The notes under the pieces are model-generated. The model saw only the letters and a program-made list of their open reading frames with translations, did no database searches and was not told the DNA's origin. From Pseudomonas sp. M30-35 (GTDB lineage Bacteria; Pseudomonadota; Gammaproteobacteria; Pseudomonadales; Pseudomonadaceae), in contig NZ_CP020892.1 in assembly GCF_002163625.1 (NCBI RefSeq), forward strand, positions 1,922,001 through 1,986,000: a stretch of DNA of 64,000 nucleotides, written 5' to 3'. Numbering within the stretch: position 1 is the first letter of the stretch; every line of letters starts with the position of its first letter. Shown piece after piece: positions 45,958-56,320 of the stretch. The position numbers and the translations under genes are program-made.

Positions 45958-47868
45958 TTATTGCTCCGTGCCTTCAGTCGTTAGCGCATCATTCGGCTTT
46001 TTGGGTGGTTCAGCTTGCTCTTCAGGGGCATCAGTTGCTGGTGTTGTCTGCTCTGCAGCTTGCGCCTCTGGCGATTTGGGGCGTGCCCACCAGGTATTCA
46101 GGCCAATGTCGGACATCGGCGTGACATCGGGGTGTTGCAGGGTATTCCAGTAGGCCACGCGCCACGTCTTGATGTGCCAGTTAGGCACTACGTAGAAGCC
46201 CCAGAGCAACACGCGATCAAGCGCGCGGGTGTGATTAATCAGGCTTTGCCGCGAGTCGGCGCCAATTAGGCCAACCACCAGTTCATCAATGGCCGGGTCT
46301 TTAAGGCCAATAAAGTTGCGGCTGCCAGGTCGGTCTGCACTGCTCGAATGCCAGTATTCACGCTGCTCGTTGCCCGGTGAGTTGGACTGCGCAAAGCCGC
46401 TCACAATCATGTCGTAATCACGCGAGCGGAGACGATTGATGTACTGCGAAACGTCGACGCGGCGGATTACCATGTCGATGCCCAAATCAGCCAGGTTGCG
46501 TTTATAAGGCAGCAACACACGCTCAAATTCAGTCTGGGCGAGCAAGAATTCGAAGCTGACGGGTTTGCCGGTCGCGTCGAGCATGTGATCGCCCTCGACC
46601 CGCCAGCCGGCTTCTTGCAACAACTGATAAGCACGGCGCTGTTGCTCACGAATCATGCCGGTGGCGTCGGTCACTGGCAGAGTGAACTCGTCGGTAAACA
46701 CCTTGGCCGGGATTTTGTCGCGCAGCGGCTCAAGTATCTTTAGCTCGGCCGCATCCGGCAGGCCGCTTGAAGCCAACTCAGAGTTGTCGAAATAACTATG
46801 GGTCCGGGTGTAGGCACCATTGAACAGCTGTTTGTTAGCCCACTCAAAATCAAACAACAGGCCAAATGCCTCACGCACGCGTGAATCTTTAAACAGGTCG
46901 TGGCGAATATTGAAGACAAACCCCTGCATGCCGGTGGGGTTGGAGTTTTTGAGTTCTTCCTTCATCAACTGGCCATTAGCAACGGCTGATGTGTCATATG
47001 CGGTCGCCCAGTTCTTGGCACTGGTTTCCAGCCAGTAGTCGAACTGACCGGCCTTGAGCGCCTGCAAGGCAACGTCGTTGTCGCGGTAGTAATCAATGCG
47101 CATGGTATCGAAGTTATAGAAACCACGGTTTACCGCGAGGTCCTTGCCCCAATAATCCTTGACCCGCTTGTAGCTTATGCTGCGGCCGGGCTTAACCTCG
47201 CTGATGCGATAAGGCCCGCTGCCCAGCGGCACTTCCAGATTGCTCTTGCTGAAGTCACGCTCTGCCCACCAGTGTTTGGGTAGCACGGGCAGTTGACCGA
47301 CGATCAGCGGCAGTTCGCGGTTGCCCGCATGTTTGAACTTGAAACGTACTTTAAGAGGGCCTTCGACCTCGACGCTTTCAACGTCCGCATAGTAGCCGCG
47401 GAACATCGGTGAGCCTTTGCTTATCAGCGTGTCGAAGGTGAACTTGACGTCTTCGGCAGTGACTGGCGTACCGTCATTGAAGCGGGCTTCAGGCCGCAGA
47501 TAGAAGCGCACCCAACTGCTGTCAGGGGCTTTTTCGATTTTGCCTGCGATTAAGCCATATTCGGTGAATGGCTCGTCCAGGGCGTGGACGGTGAGCGTGT
47601 CGTAGATCAAGCCGAGATCATTGGCAGGTACGCCCTTGTTGATATACGGATTAAGGCTGTCGAAGCTGCCGAAGCCTGCTTGCCGCAAGGTGCCGCCTTT
47701 TGGGGCGTCAGGGTTGGTGTAGTCAAAATGGGTAAAGTTGGCCGGGTATTTCGGCGGTTCGTCATACAAGGTGACGGCATGTTGTGGCGCTGCTTGGACC
47801 AAGCAGGACAGGCCGAGCAACAAAATGGCGCTACTTTGTACTGCAAATGAGCGCAGTGAATGCGTCAT
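45958..47868 (-). CDS. nppA2: Peptide ABC transporter, second substrate-binding protein
   Basis: Periplasmic family 5 binding protein (YejA type), 636 aa from the ATG at 47868, which overlaps the nppA1 stop as ATGA; the frame is open further upstream but inside nppA1. The signal peptide is cleaved near [10 protein letters not shown]. Conserved parts are [16 protein letters not shown] and [13 protein letters not shown]. The C-terminal 40 residues form a proline-, glutamate- and alanine-rich tail ([12 protein letters not shown]) that NppA1 lacks. It is a paralogue of the upstream gene, and both serve one permease. Confidence 0.92.
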   Translation of the reverse strand: MTHSLRSFAVQSSAILLLGLSCLVQAAPQHAVTLYDEPPKYPANFTHFDYTNPDAPKGGTLRQAGFGSFDSLNPYINKGVPANDLGLIYDTLTVHALDEPFTEYGLIAGKIEKAPDSSWVRFYLRPEARFNDGTPVTAEDVKFTFDTLISKGSPMFRGYYADVESVEVEGPLKVRFKFKHAGNRELPLIVGQLPVLPKHWWAERDFSKSNLEVPLGSGPYRISEVKPGRSISYKRVKDYWGKDLAVNRGFYNFDTMRIDYYRDNDVALQALKAGQFDYWLETSAKNWATAYDTSAVANGQLMKEELKNSNPTGMQGFVFNIRHDLFKDSRVREAFGLLFDFEWANKQLFNGAYTRTHSYFDNSELASSGLPDAAELKILEPLRDKIPAKVFTDEFTLPVTDATGMIREQQRRAYQLLQEAGWRVEGDHMLDATGKPVSFEFLLAQTEFERVLLPYKRNLADLGIDMVIRRVDVSQYINRLRSRDYDMIVSGFAQSNSPGNEQREYWHSSSADRPGSRNFIGLKDPAIDELVVGLIGADSRQSLINHTRALDRVLLWGFYVVPNWHIKTWRVAYWNTLQHPDVTPMSDIGLNTWWARPKSPEAQAAEQTTPATDAPEEQAEPPKKPNDALTTEGTEQ

Positions 47869-49730
47869 TGGGTTTTCTCCGTGGGTTTCAGCCACCACGT
47901 ACGCAGCCCTAGTGTGTAAGGCGGTGTGGGGACATGAGCAAAGCGATTGCGATAAGCCAGCCGGTGATAATTGATGTACCAGTTGGGGATGCTGTAATAG
48001 CCCCACAACAACACGCGGTCCAAGGCGCGGGTTGCTGCGACTTGTTCGTCGCGGGTTTGCGCTGAAAGCAGCTTTTCAACCATGGCATCAACCACGGGAC
48101 TGTCGATACCAGCATAATTCTTGCCACCTTTGACTTTGCCTTGGCTGGAATGGAAATAGAGCGACTGCTCAAGCCCCGGGCTGAGTGTTTGCGGAAGTGT
48201 CAGGGAAATCATGTCAAAGTCGAATTGATCCAATCGCTGCTTGTATTGGGCGCGGTCGACGGTGCGTAGATTCGCTTGAATCCCGAGCATTGCCAGGTTT
48301 CTGGTAAATGGCTCATAGATACGTTCCAGACCAGAGTTGACCAGCAGTAACTCAAACTGGAACTGTTCACCTTTACTGTTGACCAGACCATTTTCCGAAG
48401 CCTTCCAGCCAGCGTCGGCAAATAGACTCAGGGCGCGGCGTAAGGTTTCCCGCGGAATACCGTGACCTTGGGTTTTGGGCACCACAAAGGGTTCGGTAAA
48501 CAGCTTTTTCGGCAGCTTATCGCGGTAGGTCGAGAGCAGCAGCCACTCCGCGCCTACAGGCTTGCCGGTCGCAGAGAACTCACTGTTCGGGTAGTAGCTG
48601 CTGGCGCGGGTGTAGGAGCCGTTGAACAGGGTGCGATTGGTCCACTCGAAGTCAAACATCAGCCCCAGCGCTTCGCGGACTTTGGCGTCGGCGAACAGTG
48701 GACGCCGCGAATTCATAAACAGCGCTTGGGTCTGGGTTGGGATTTTGTGCGGAATTTCTGCACGAATAACATCGCCATGCTGCACGGCAGGGAAGTTGTA
48801 GCTGTTCGCCCAGTTTTTAGCCTGCTGTTCGATGTAAAAATCAAACTCGCCCGCTTTGAATGCCTCAAAGGCGACATTGCTGTCACGATAAAAGTCGACT
48901 CGAACCTTATTGAAATTGTACTTGCCGCGGTTGACGGCCAAGTCTTTGCCCCACCAGTCTTTCACGCGCTCAAAGGTCAGGCTGCGCCCCGGACTCACTT
49001 TGCTGATTTTGTAGGGGCCACTGCCCAGCGGAGGATCATAAGTGGTGGCCGTAAAGTCTCGGTCCTTCCAGTAGTGCTGCGGCAATACCGGCAACTCGCC
49101 CAAGCGTAGTATCAATAAAGGATTACCCGCGCGCTTGAACACGAAACGGATGCGGTGGCGATTGAGAATATCGACACGCTTCACTTCCTGCAGATTGGTG
49201 CGGTATTGCGGGTGGCCTTCCTTGAGCAGGATGCGATAGGAGAAGGCAACGTCATAGGCGGTAATCGGCTTGCCGTCGTGGAATTTGGCGTTCTTACGCA
49301 GGTTGAAGACCACCCAGCTGCGATCTTCGCTGTATTCGACCGTCTCGGCGATCAAGCCATAGCTCGATGCGGGCTCATCCCCTGAAGGGTCATAAGCACC
49401 GGTGCCAACCATCAACGGCTCGTTCATCTCGTTGACGCCGTACTGCAAGAAGTTTGCAGTCGAGATCGGACTGGAACCCTTGAATGTATAAGGGTTGAGT
49501 GTGTCGAAGGTGCCTGAGGCCATCATGCGCATGGTGCCTTGCTTTGGCGCATCAGGATTCACCCAATCGAAATGGGTGAAGCTAGCTGAGTACTTGAGTG
49601 CACCAAATTGAGCGTAGCCATGACTTTTGATGATGGTTGCCCCAGCGGGGAAACACACAACAAGGCTGACCAGTAATGGGATGAGGCGACGTATCAAGTG
49701 ATATATCCGATCCGTGGCGGCTATGGGCAT
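47865..49730 (-). CDS. nppA1: Peptide ABC transporter, first substrate-binding protein
   Basis: Periplasmic family 5 binding protein (YejA type), 621 aa, first gene of nppA1A2BCD. The signal peptide is LIPLLVSLVVCFPAGA. The block HFDWVNPDAPKQGTMRMMASGTFDTLNPYTFKG aligns with NppA2, and both contain a [19 protein letters not shown] end block. Two binding proteins feeding one permease probably widen the range of peptides taken up. The operon's promoter should lie in the 332-bp gap before mltD. Confidence 0.92.
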   Translation of the reverse strand: MPIAATDRIYHLIRRLIPLLVSLVVCFPAGATIIKSHGYAQFGALKYSASFTHFDWVNPDAPKQGTMRMMASGTFDTLNPYTFKGSSPISTANFLQYGVNEMNEPLMVGTGAYDPSGDEPASSYGLIAETVEYSEDRSWVVFNLRKNAKFHDGKPITAYDVAFSYRILLKEGHPQYRTNLQEVKRVDILNRHRIRFVFKRAGNPLLILRLGELPVLPQHYWKDRDFTATTYDPPLGSGPYKISKVSPGRSLTFERVKDWWGKDLAVNRGKYNFNKVRVDFYRDSNVAFEAFKAGEFDFYIEQQAKNWANSYNFPAVQHGDVIRAEIPHKIPTQTQALFMNSRRPLFADAKVREALGLMFDFEWTNRTLFNGSYTRASSYYPNSEFSATGKPVGAEWLLLSTYRDKLPKKLFTEPFVVPKTQGHGIPRETLRRALSLFADAGWKASENGLVNSKGEQFQFELLLVNSGLERIYEPFTRNLAMLGIQANLRTVDRAQYKQRLDQFDFDMISLTLPQTLSPGLEQSLYFHSSQGKVKGGKNYAGIDSPVVDAMVEKLLSAQTRDEQVAATRALDRVLLWGYYSIPNWYINYHRLAYRNRFAHVPTPPYTLGLRTWWLKPTEKTQ

Positions 49731-50062
49731 CTTGCCCGGTACAGTAACAGCTTGTATCGACAGGAAAAAGACTAGGTTCTTGAGTGTCCTGTAAGCGTAC
49801 TGTTATTAAAAATGAATCTTGCCCATGACAGGTATCGGGCGCCGCTCAGGAACGCTGTTACGGCCGCATAACCTATACCCGCACGGACTCAATGTGCAAA
49901 ATTTCGACTTACTTTCGCGCGGCTAATTTTTTACCGGTGATTAGCGTCATTTGTCGTTGCTGCGGTCACAGGGTAACGTTAGGGAGCGCTTTGTACGCAG
50001 GTCGTGTGTCTTTAGACGCGAAGCCTACACGACCAAGCGGGTGCTTGGTCGTTTTCAGATTG
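49731..50062. other. Non-coding spacer between mltD and nppA1
   Basis: No supported gene. It should hold the npp promoter (about 49740-49900, AT-rich). Near the mltD end it has two overlapping hairpins that exclude each other: GTCGTGT (50001-50007) with ACACGAC (50027-50033), and ACGACCAAGC (50029-50038) with GCTTGGTCGT (50043-50052). Confidence 0.55.
50029..50052. terminator. Hairpin at the end of mltD
   Basis: Ten-bp stem ACGACCAAGC / GCTTGGTCGT with a four-base loop, 11 bases past the mltD stop. The T-run (TTTT) is on the plus-strand side, so as an mltD terminator it is imperfect. Confidence 0.55.
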
Positions 50063-51607
50063 TTAGCGAGGCAAGCGCAGGGTCAAGGTTTGGCCGGGGC
50101 GCAATGCGCTGCCGGTACGTGGATTCCACGTCCTGAGGTGTTTGACCGGTACTTTGAAGCGCTGCGCGATCATCGATAATGAGTCACCCTTACGCACTTT
50201 GTAGTAAGTAACAGTATTTTGCTTGCGACTAACCGGTGAGCCAGCGCTAGGCGTACCTGCAAGCGCCAGGGTTTGACCAATTTTCAGCGAGTTGCCGCTG
50301 AGTTTGTTCCAGCGTTTGACTTGATTGACTGAGACCTTGTTGGCTTTGGCGATCGACCAGAGGTTGTCGCCTGCCTTGACTCGATAGCTGCGTGGCGTCG
50401 TGGCCCGGGCACTGGCAATCTGTTGGCCAGAGTCAATCTTCACACCCGCGCGCATTGGCAGGCTAAGAGTCTGGCCAACGCGTAGGCTGTTGCTGGTTAG
50501 CTTGTTCAGCTCACGGATGCCGTTGACGCTGGTGTTATAGCGACTCGCGATACCGCTCAGCGTGTCACCGCGGCGAACCTTGTATTCCTGCCAGCTGATC
50601 ATGTCCTGGGGCTTCATGGTCGACAAGCTAGCAGTGAATTTTTCGGCTTTATCGATGGGCACCAATAAGCTCGGTGGGCCGTCCATGGTGATGCGCCGCT
50701 TGAAGGCTGGATTGAGCTGATACAGCTCATCCTCGTCAAGGTCCATCATTTCAGCGATCTTCGACAGATCCATGTTCTGTTTTAGCGCAACTTGCTCGAA
50801 GTAGGGTTGGTTTGCAACCGGGCTGAGACTGACGCCATAGGCTTTCGGGGTCATTACGACCTGCGAAAGGGCAAGTAGCTTAGGCACATAGTTCTGGGTT
50901 TCAGTGGGTAGCGAGAGGTTCCAGTAGTCAGTTGGCAGGCCAAGTTTCTGGTTACGCTCAATCGCTCTGCTGACCCGGCCTTCGCCTGCGTTGTACGCCG
51001 CGAGTGCGAGTAGCCAGTCACCGTTGAACATGTCATGCAGACGCGTCAGGTAATTCATCGCTGCATTGGTCGAAGCCGTGACATCGCGGCGGCCGTCATA
51101 CCAACTGGTTTGACGAAGGTTGAAGTGTTTGCCGGTGGCTGGCATGAATTGCCATAAACCTACTGCCTTCGCATGAGAAAGAGCGAGTGGGTTGTAGGCG
51201 CTTTCAATCATCGGTAGCAATGCCAGTTCGGTCGGCATATTGCGCTCTTCGAGCTGCTCTACGATGTAATGAATGTAGGGGCTGCTGCGTTCGCTGGCGT
51301 TTTCGATGAAGGAGGGGTTGCTTACAAACCAAAGGCGCTGCTGTTCGATGCGTGGATTGATACCAATGATATCTTGCATCTGATAGCCGTCGCGTACACG
51401 TTCCCAGATGTCAGTGGCCACGTATTCTTTGGTCTGTGTATTGAGCCACACAGGTTCTGGTTTGTGACGTTGAGTTAAGGTCAATTCGTCACTGACTTCT
51501 GGCGCAGTTTGGCAGCCAGCCAGGGTTGCACAAAACACCACCACGAGCGCTTGAGCGTTTTGTGCTAATGCCTTTGAATTCAAGGGGTTATGTGGTGATA
51601 GAAGCAT
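50063..51607 (-). CDS. mltD: Membrane-bound lytic murein transglycosylase D
   Basis: Lipoprotein of 514 aa that cuts peptidoglycan with 1,6-anhydro product formation. The lipobox LAGC places the lipidated cysteine at C32. The SLT domain holds the catalytic glutamate E135 in LPMIESAYNPLALSHAKAVGLWQFMPATG. Three LysM domains follow (YKVRRGDTLSGIASRY, YRVKAGDNLWSIAKAN, YKVRKGDSLSMIAQRF), each with the NxxxxxxLRVGQTL-like end. The C-terminus lies within the third LysM. Gene order with gloB is conserved in pseudomonads. Confidence 0.95.
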   Translation of the reverse strand: MLLSPHNPLNSKALAQNAQALVVVFCATLAGCQTAPEVSDELTLTQRHKPEPVWLNTQTKEYVATDIWERVRDGYQMQDIIGINPRIEQQRLWFVSNPSFIENASERSSPYIHYIVEQLEERNMPTELALLPMIESAYNPLALSHAKAVGLWQFMPATGKHFNLRQTSWYDGRRDVTASTNAAMNYLTRLHDMFNGDWLLALAAYNAGEGRVSRAIERNQKLGLPTDYWNLSLPTETQNYVPKLLALSQVVMTPKAYGVSLSPVANQPYFEQVALKQNMDLSKIAEMMDLDEDELYQLNPAFKRRITMDGPPSLLVPIDKAEKFTASLSTMKPQDMISWQEYKVRRGDTLSGIASRYNTSVNGIRELNKLTSNSLRVGQTLSLPMRAGVKIDSGQQIASARATTPRSYRVKAGDNLWSIAKANKVSVNQVKRWNKLSGNSLKIGQTLALAGTPSAGSPVSRKQNTVTYYKVRKGDSLSMIAQRFKVPVKHLRTWNPRTGSALRPGQTLTLRLPR

Positions 51608-51706
51608 TGGCGGCGGTGGTTTTCCAGATGCAAAGATCGGGCGATTCTAGAAACCGTTTCCGCGCTGGTCAAGTTTTGACCAGCGTTTTGTGGGTGTGTC
51701 GACTTT

Positions 51707-52480
51707 TTAGAAGTTATCTTTCCAGGCACGAAGCTCTGCAAATGCCTGCACCGGGGAGCGTTCATGGGTGCCGCTCCGCTCGTCTAATTTCTGCAAAATG
51801 CTGGGTTTATCTGTGCGCAAAAAAGGGTTGGTTGCCAGCTCCAGTTCTAGACTGGAAGGTAGGCTTATCTGATCGTTCTGGCGCCATTGCGTGACATTGC
51901 TGATGCGCTGGGCAATATCGTCATTGTCAGGTTCCGCGGCCAAAGCAAAGCGCAGATTGCTCAGCGTATATTCGTGGGTGCAGTAGACTGCGGTAGAAGC
52001 GGGCAGGGCTGCCAGCCGGGTTAAGGAGTCATGCATCTGTTCAGGGGTTCCTTCAAACAAACGACCGCAACCCGCTGCGAACAACGTATCACCGCAGAAC
52101 AGCCAATTATTCTCGGCCTGGTAATAAGCGATATGCCCCAGTGTGTGGCCTGGGACCTCAATAATCCGTAAGGTCTGTCCAAGCACTTGAATTTCATCGC
52201 CTTCGCTTAACGCCACGTCGCGGGCTGGGATTTTTTCATTGGCAGGGCCGGTCACGCGGGCCCCGGTGGCTGCTTTTAACTGCTCGACACCGCCAACATG
52301 ATCAAAGTGATGATGGGTGACCAGGATGTCGGTTAGTTTCCAGTCTGGGTGACTGCTCAGCCACTTTTCAACGGGAGCTGCATCGCCTGGGTCCACTACC
52401 GCGCAATGGCGTAACGCGGGATCTTGTAACAACCAGATATAGTTGTCAGAGAATGCAGGTAGGGCTTCGATGTTTATCAT
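51707..52480 (-). CDS. gloB: Hydroxyacylglutathione hydrolase (glyoxalase II)
   Basis: Metallo-beta-lactamase-fold enzyme of 257 aa that hydrolyses S-lactoylglutathione, completing methylglyoxal detoxification. The binuclear metal motif THHHFDH is at 55-61. The start [18 protein letters not shown] at 52480 agrees with the family; two upstream ATGs (52489, 52507) would only add a few residues. It links functionally to mgsA in this window, though not in the same operon. It is divergent from the methyltransferase gene. Confidence 0.94.
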   Translation of the reverse strand: MINIEALPAFSDNYIWLLQDPALRHCAVVDPGDAAPVEKWLSSHPDWKLTDILVTHHHFDHVGGVEQLKAATGARVTGPANEKIPARDVALSEGDEIQVLGQTLRIIEVPGHTLGHIAYYQAENNWLFCGDTLFAAGCGRLFEGTPEQMHDSLTRLAALPASTAVYCTHEYTLSNLRFALAAEPDNDDIAQRISNVTQWRQNDQISLPSSLELELATNPFLRTDKPSILQKLDERSGTHERSPVQAFAELRAWKDNF

Positions 52481-52557
52481 GGTCGTCATTCGCCAAGGTT
52501 TAAACAAAAGTGCATCTTAGGCCTCACAGAGGTTAAGGGCTACGCAGGAACCGATTA

Positions 52558-53334
52558 ATGTCAGATCAGCATCGCTCAGAAACGCCGTTTGCCGACGCCG
52601 ATGCACAATGGTTGAATTTGATTGCCAGTGCTCGGGAATGGTTTCAAGGGCCTTATGGGCAACTACTGCTTGAAAGTGAGCAGCCCTTGCTTGAAGAGGA
52701 GCTTGCGCGCTTCTTCGGCAGCTATATGTTGCACTACGGACCCTTTGCAGGCGAGGTGCCTAACGCTGCACAAGTTCAGCATAGTGTGCGTGTCGGCGCA
52801 CCCTTTGCCGGGGTTGATATCGCCTGCGAAGAACAGGCTTGGCCAATGACCGAACATGCGGCTGATGTGGTGCTGTTACAACATGGCTTGGATTTCAGTC
52901 TGTCACCTCACGGGTTGTTGCGTGAGGCGGCGCACAGCGTTAGGCCCGGTGGGCATTTGCTGGTCGTCGGAATTAACCCGGCAAGCTGCTGGGGGCTGCG
53001 CCATGTGTTGGCTCGTGATGCCTTGCATCAGGCGCGCTGTATCTCCGCCAATCGGGTATGTGACTGGCTGCATCTGCTCGGTTTTGCGCTGGAGAAACGC
53101 CGCTTCGGGTGCTATCGTCCGCCGCTTGCTTCGCGTGCCTGGCAGGCGCGATTGACCCCATTGGAATCATGGGGTGGCGCTTGGCATGCTCCTGGTGGTG
53201 GTTTCTATCTATTGGTGGCGCGCAAGTTGGTCGTGGGTTTGCGGCCACTGCGTCAGTCCCGTCGTGAGCCGATGGGCGCAATGGTGCCGATGCCGGTGGC
53301 AAAGGTCAGTCGCCGTGATTCCGACAAGCCCTAG
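52558..53334 (+). CDS. SAM-dependent methyltransferase-like protein
   Basis: Protein of 258 aa with a class I methyltransferase domain: ADVVLLQHGLDFSLSPHGLLREAAHSVRPGGHLLVVGINPASCWGLRH corresponds to strands 4-5 of the fold. The usual glycine-rich SAM motif near the front is not obvious, so activity is uncertain. The basic, proline-containing tail is not part of the domain. The gene stands between gloB and rnhA as in other Pseudomonas, where its substrate is unknown. The start follows AGGAA. Confidence 0.8.
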   Translation: MSDQHRSETPFADADAQWLNLIASAREWFQGPYGQLLLESEQPLLEEELARFFGSYMLHYGPFAGEVPNAAQVQHSVRVGAPFAGVDIACEEQAWPMTEHAADVVLLQHGLDFSLSPHGLLREAAHSVRPGGHLLVVGINPASCWGLRHVLARDALHQARCISANRVCDWLHLLGFALEKRRFGCYRPPLASRAWQARLTPLESWGGAWHAPGGGFYLLVARKLVVGLRPLRQSRREPMGAMVPMPVAKVSRRDSDKP

Positions 53335-53390
53335 TACATAAGGCAGGCACGCTCGCCTGTTTGATTTAATTATTGAGAGAAATGCTCTGC

Positions 53391-53843
53391 ATGTCAGAAC
53401 AAGTTGAAATCTATACCGATGGCGCGTGCAAGGGTAACCCTGGCGTAGGTGGTTGGGGCGCTTTGCTGGTGTTTAAAGGTGTCGAGAAAGAGTTGTGGGG
53501 TGGCGAGGCCGAGACCACCAACAACCGCATGGAACTGACCGCGGCAATTCGTGCGCTGGCTGAACTCAAGCGCGAGTGCGATGTACGTCTGGTGACGGAC
53601 TCGCAATATGTCATGCAAGGTATTCAAGACTGGATGCCGAACTGGAAAAAACGCGGCTGGAAGACTGCTGCCAAGCAGCCAGTTAAGAACGCAGATCTAT
53701 GGCAACAGCTAGACGAGCAGGTTAATCGGCACAAAGTGACGTGGCAGTGGGTGCGCGGCCATACCGGCCATCCCGGCAATGAGCGCGCCGACCAACTGGC
53801 TAATCGTGGGGTTGATGACGTCAGGGCTTTGAAGCACGCCTAG
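53391..53843 (+). CDS. rnhA: Ribonuclease HI
   Basis: Cuts the RNA strand of RNA-DNA hybrids, 150 aa from the ATG at 53391; an upstream ATG at 53373 would add six residues not seen in the family. The catalytic carboxylates lie in [21 protein letters not shown] and [10 protein letters not shown], and the last aspartate in [12 protein letters not shown]. The basic handle [15 protein letters not shown] is present. In many pseudomonads dnaQ follows directly; here a CoA-transferase block lies between. Confidence 0.97.
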   Translation: MSEQVEIYTDGACKGNPGVGGWGALLVFKGVEKELWGGEAETTNNRMELTAAIRALAELKRECDVRLVTDSQYVMQGIQDWMPNWKKRGWKTAAKQPVKNADLWQQLDEQVNRHKVTWQWVRGHTGHPGNERADQLANRGVDDVRALKHA

Positions 53844-53844
53844 T

Positions 53845-53872
53845 TTCACCACCGCTGCCTGGCGGTGGTGAA
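53845..53872. terminator. Hairpin between convergent rnhA and scoB
   Basis: Perfect 11-bp stem TTCACCACCGC / GCGGTGGTGAA with a six-base loop, in the 40-bp gap. No T-tract; a likely shared stop for the two genes. Confidence 0.7.
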
Positions 53873-53883
53873 GGGTGACGGAG

Positions 53884-54540
53884 TCAGAATGTCATTTCCG
53901 GCACGTGCTCAGGAATGATCAGCCGGCCCGCGGTTTTCTCGGCAATTTCCTCGACGCTAACCCCTGGCGCGCGCTCGCGCAGAATGAAGGCCCCGCCTTC
54001 TATTTCAAGGTAGGCGAGGTCGGTCAGCACTTTTTTAATGCAACCGGCACCGGTGAGGGGCAGGCTACAGCGTGACAGCAGTTTGGACTCACCGTCTTTG
54101 GACGCGTGAGTCATGGTCACGATGATATTGTCGGCACCCGCCACCAGATCCATGGCGCCGCCCATGCCTTTGATCAGCTTGCCCGGAATCATCCATGAGG
54201 CGATGTTGCCGTCGACATCGACCTCGAAAGCACCGAGCACGGTGAGGTCAACGTGACCGCCGCGAATCATGGCAAAGGATTCGGCCGAGGAAAAAATCGA
54301 TGCGCCCTTGATGGCAGTAACGGTCTGCTTGCCAGCATTAATCATGTCTGCATCGACTTGATCATCTTTAGGAAAGGCGCCCATGCCGAGCAGGCCGTTC
54401 TCTGATTGCAGCATTACTTGAATGTTATTCGGCACATAGTTGGCCACCAGTGTTGGAATGCCAATGCCCAGGTTAACGTAGTAGCCGTCCTTGAGTTCGC
54501 GCGCCACGCGTTGCGCCATTTGTTCACGGGTAAGTGCCAT
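53884..54540 (-). CDS. scoB: 3-Oxoacid CoA-transferase subunit B
   Basis: Beta subunit of a two-subunit CoA transferase, 218 aa. The catalytic glutamate is in QSENGLLGMGAFP. The blocks YVNLGIGIPTLVANYVP and VDLTVLGAFEVD are typical of ScoB/AtoA/PcaJ. It acts with the subunit encoded by the gene 26 bases upstream. Candidate substrates are acetoacetate/succinyl-CoA, 3-oxoadipate, or dehydrocarnitine (DhcB of P. aeruginosa, which also has a LysR regulator beside it). No other pathway gene adjoins to decide. Confidence 0.9.
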   Translation of the reverse strand: MALTREQMAQRVARELKDGYYVNLGIGIPTLVANYVPNNIQVMLQSENGLLGMGAFPKDDQVDADMINAGKQTVTAIKGASIFSSAESFAMIRGGHVDLTVLGAFEVDVDGNIASWMIPGKLIKGMGGAMDLVAGADNIIVTMTHASKDGESKLLSRCSLPLTGAGCIKKVLTDLAYLEIEGGAFILRERAPGVSVEEIAEKTAGRLIIPEHVPEMTF

Positions 54541-54566
54541 AGTCGCCTCTTGTCAGTTCGGATGGG

Positions 54567-55265
54567 TCACGCCAGCACGGTGCGTTTTTCAATGCGCTTT
54601 TCGAAGCGGCCTTGAATGATTCGGTCGACATAGATACCGGGCGTGTGGATTTGCGCCGGATCGAGTTCGCCGGGTTCGACGATTTCCTCAACTTCGACCA
54701 CGGTGATGCGCCCGGCGGTGGCGGCCAGTGGGTTGAAATTCTGCGCCGTATGCCGATAGATGACGTTGCCGAAGTGGTCTGCTTTCCAGCCTTTGACGAT
54801 GGCGAAGTCGCCGGTTATCGACGGTTCCAGGATGTAGTTGCGACCTGCGTACTCGCGTACTTCTTTACCTTCAGCAACGGGGGTGCCGTAACCTGTGGCG
54901 GTGAAAAACGCCGGAATGCCCGCACCGCCTGCGCGCAGTTTCTCGGCAAGTGTGCCTTGCGGCGTCAGTTCCACTTCCAGCTCGCCGCTTAGCAGTTGCT
55001 GTTCAAACAATGAGTTCTCGCCGACGTATGAGGCGATCATCTTGCGAATCTGCCGGTCCTCAAGCAGTACACCCAGACCAAAGCCATCAACCCCGCAGTT
55101 GTTGGAAACCACAGTCAGGCCCCGAACGCCAAGGCGGTGTATTTCAGCAATCAGGTTTTCAGGGATTCCGCAAAGACCGAAGCCACCGGCCAATACAGTC
55201 ATGCCATTGGTGAGCCCGGCAAGTGCCTCCTCATAGCTATTCACGCGCTTATCTAGTCCTGCCAT
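54567..55265 (-). CDS. scoA: 3-Oxoacid CoA-transferase subunit A
   Basis: Alpha subunit, 232 aa, with the CoA-binding start [19 protein letters not shown] and [22 protein letters not shown]. It is first in a two-gene operon with scoB and divergent from a LysR regulator over a 116-bp gap, the standard layout for a LysR-controlled catabolic operon. Alternative identity: DhcA (dehydrocarnitine CoA-transferase). Confidence 0.9.
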   Translation of the reverse strand: MAGLDKRVNSYEEALAGLTNGMTVLAGGFGLCGIPENLIAEIHRLGVRGLTVVSNNCGVDGFGLGVLLEDRQIRKMIASYVGENSLFEQQLLSGELEVELTPQGTLAEKLRAGGAGIPAFFTATGYGTPVAEGKEVREYAGRNYILEPSITGDFAIVKGWKADHFGNVIYRHTAQNFNPLAATAGRITVVEVEEIVEPGELDPAQIHTPGIYVDRIIQGRFEKRIEKRTVLA

Positions 55266-55381
55266 CTCGTTGCTCCTGTGGTCGTGGCATCGGTCGGGGA
55301 CCGGAGATGGCTTCAGTGTCGGTTGCTGGGTATTATTTGTTAAGTTTGTTTTTAATTGGTATTGATAGGTTTTTCTGAATA

Positions 55382-56269
55382 ATGTCGATCAAGCAACTTC
55401 GCGCCTTTCTTGCCGTCGCTCAATCCTTGTCTTTTGCTCAGGCCAGCCAGCATCTGCACCTTTCGCAGCCTGCCTTGAGCTTGGCGATCAAGACACTTGA
55501 AGAGTCGCTCGGCGGCGCCTTGCTGGTGCGCACAACCCGCAGTGTGGCGCTGACTCGCGAGGGTGAGGTGCTGTTGCCCATCGCCCGTCGGTTGATCGCT
55601 GACTGGGACAACACCGAGGAGCTTTTACGTCAGCACTTCACCCTAAAGCTCGGCCGGGTCGCCATTGCGGCGCTGCCATCATTCGCGGCAAGTCTCTTGC
55701 CGGTGGCGCTGAAGGCGTTCCGTGATTGCCACCCTGATATCAATGTCACGGTGCACGACGTGGTTAACGAGCAGGTGGTGGAAATGGTGCGCAACCATCG
55801 CGTTGAGTTGGGTGTCGTGCTGGAGCCGGAGTCACTCGAGGGATTGGACTTTACCCCGCTGTATTTGGATCGATTCATTGCTGTAGTACCTGCAGCCAGC
55901 CGGTTGGCCAGCTATGAAGAACTGCAGTGGAGCGACTTGCTTAGCGAGCCGTTTATTGCTCTGCAACGGCCTTCAGCAGTACGGACTTTGCTAGAGAATA
56001 GCGTCAGCGCACACCATGGTCGTCTGCCCGTGGCGTTTGAAAGCCATCAACTGGTGACTATCGGGCGCATGGTGTCCCAGGGCTTGGGCGTCAGTGTGGT
56101 GCCGAGTTTGTGTCTCCAGCAGATGGAGGCGCTGGGGGCGCGTTGCGTCGCGTTAAACCAGCCACGCGTAGAGCAGCGGGTGGGGCTGATTCACCTCGCC
56201 GGAACAACTATCTCTGCGGCAGCCAAAGCGCTGAGCGAAAAACTAATTGAGGTCACTGATAAGCGCTAG
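55382..56269 (+). CDS. LysR-family regulator of the CoA-transferase operon
   Basis: Protein of 295 aa with the LysR winged helix at 1-60 ([44 protein letters not shown]) and a two-lobed effector domain. Divergent from scoA and so its likely activator. It could be the counterpart of DhcR, which sits beside dhcAB in P. aeruginosa. The inducer is unknown. Confidence 0.9.
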   Translation: MSIKQLRAFLAVAQSLSFAQASQHLHLSQPALSLAIKTLEESLGGALLVRTTRSVALTREGEVLLPIARRLIADWDNTEELLRQHFTLKLGRVAIAALPSFAASLLPVALKAFRDCHPDINVTVHDVVNEQVVEMVRNHRVELGVVLEPESLEGLDFTPLYLDRFIAVVPAASRLASYEELQWSDLLSEPFIALQRPSAVRTLLENSVSAHHGRLPVAFESHQLVTIGRMVSQGLGVSVVPSLCLQQMEALGARCVALNQPRVEQRVGLIHLAGTTISAAAKALSEKLIEVTDKR

Positions 56270-56320
56270 CTGGGATTCACCCATGCTAAGATTCAGCCTG
56301 TGTTTAGAGGTGGGTATGCA

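Noticed and set aside
45498..46124. 208-codon plus-strand frame across nppB/nppA2
   Set aside because: Crosses the junction of two real genes on the other strand; no homology pattern.
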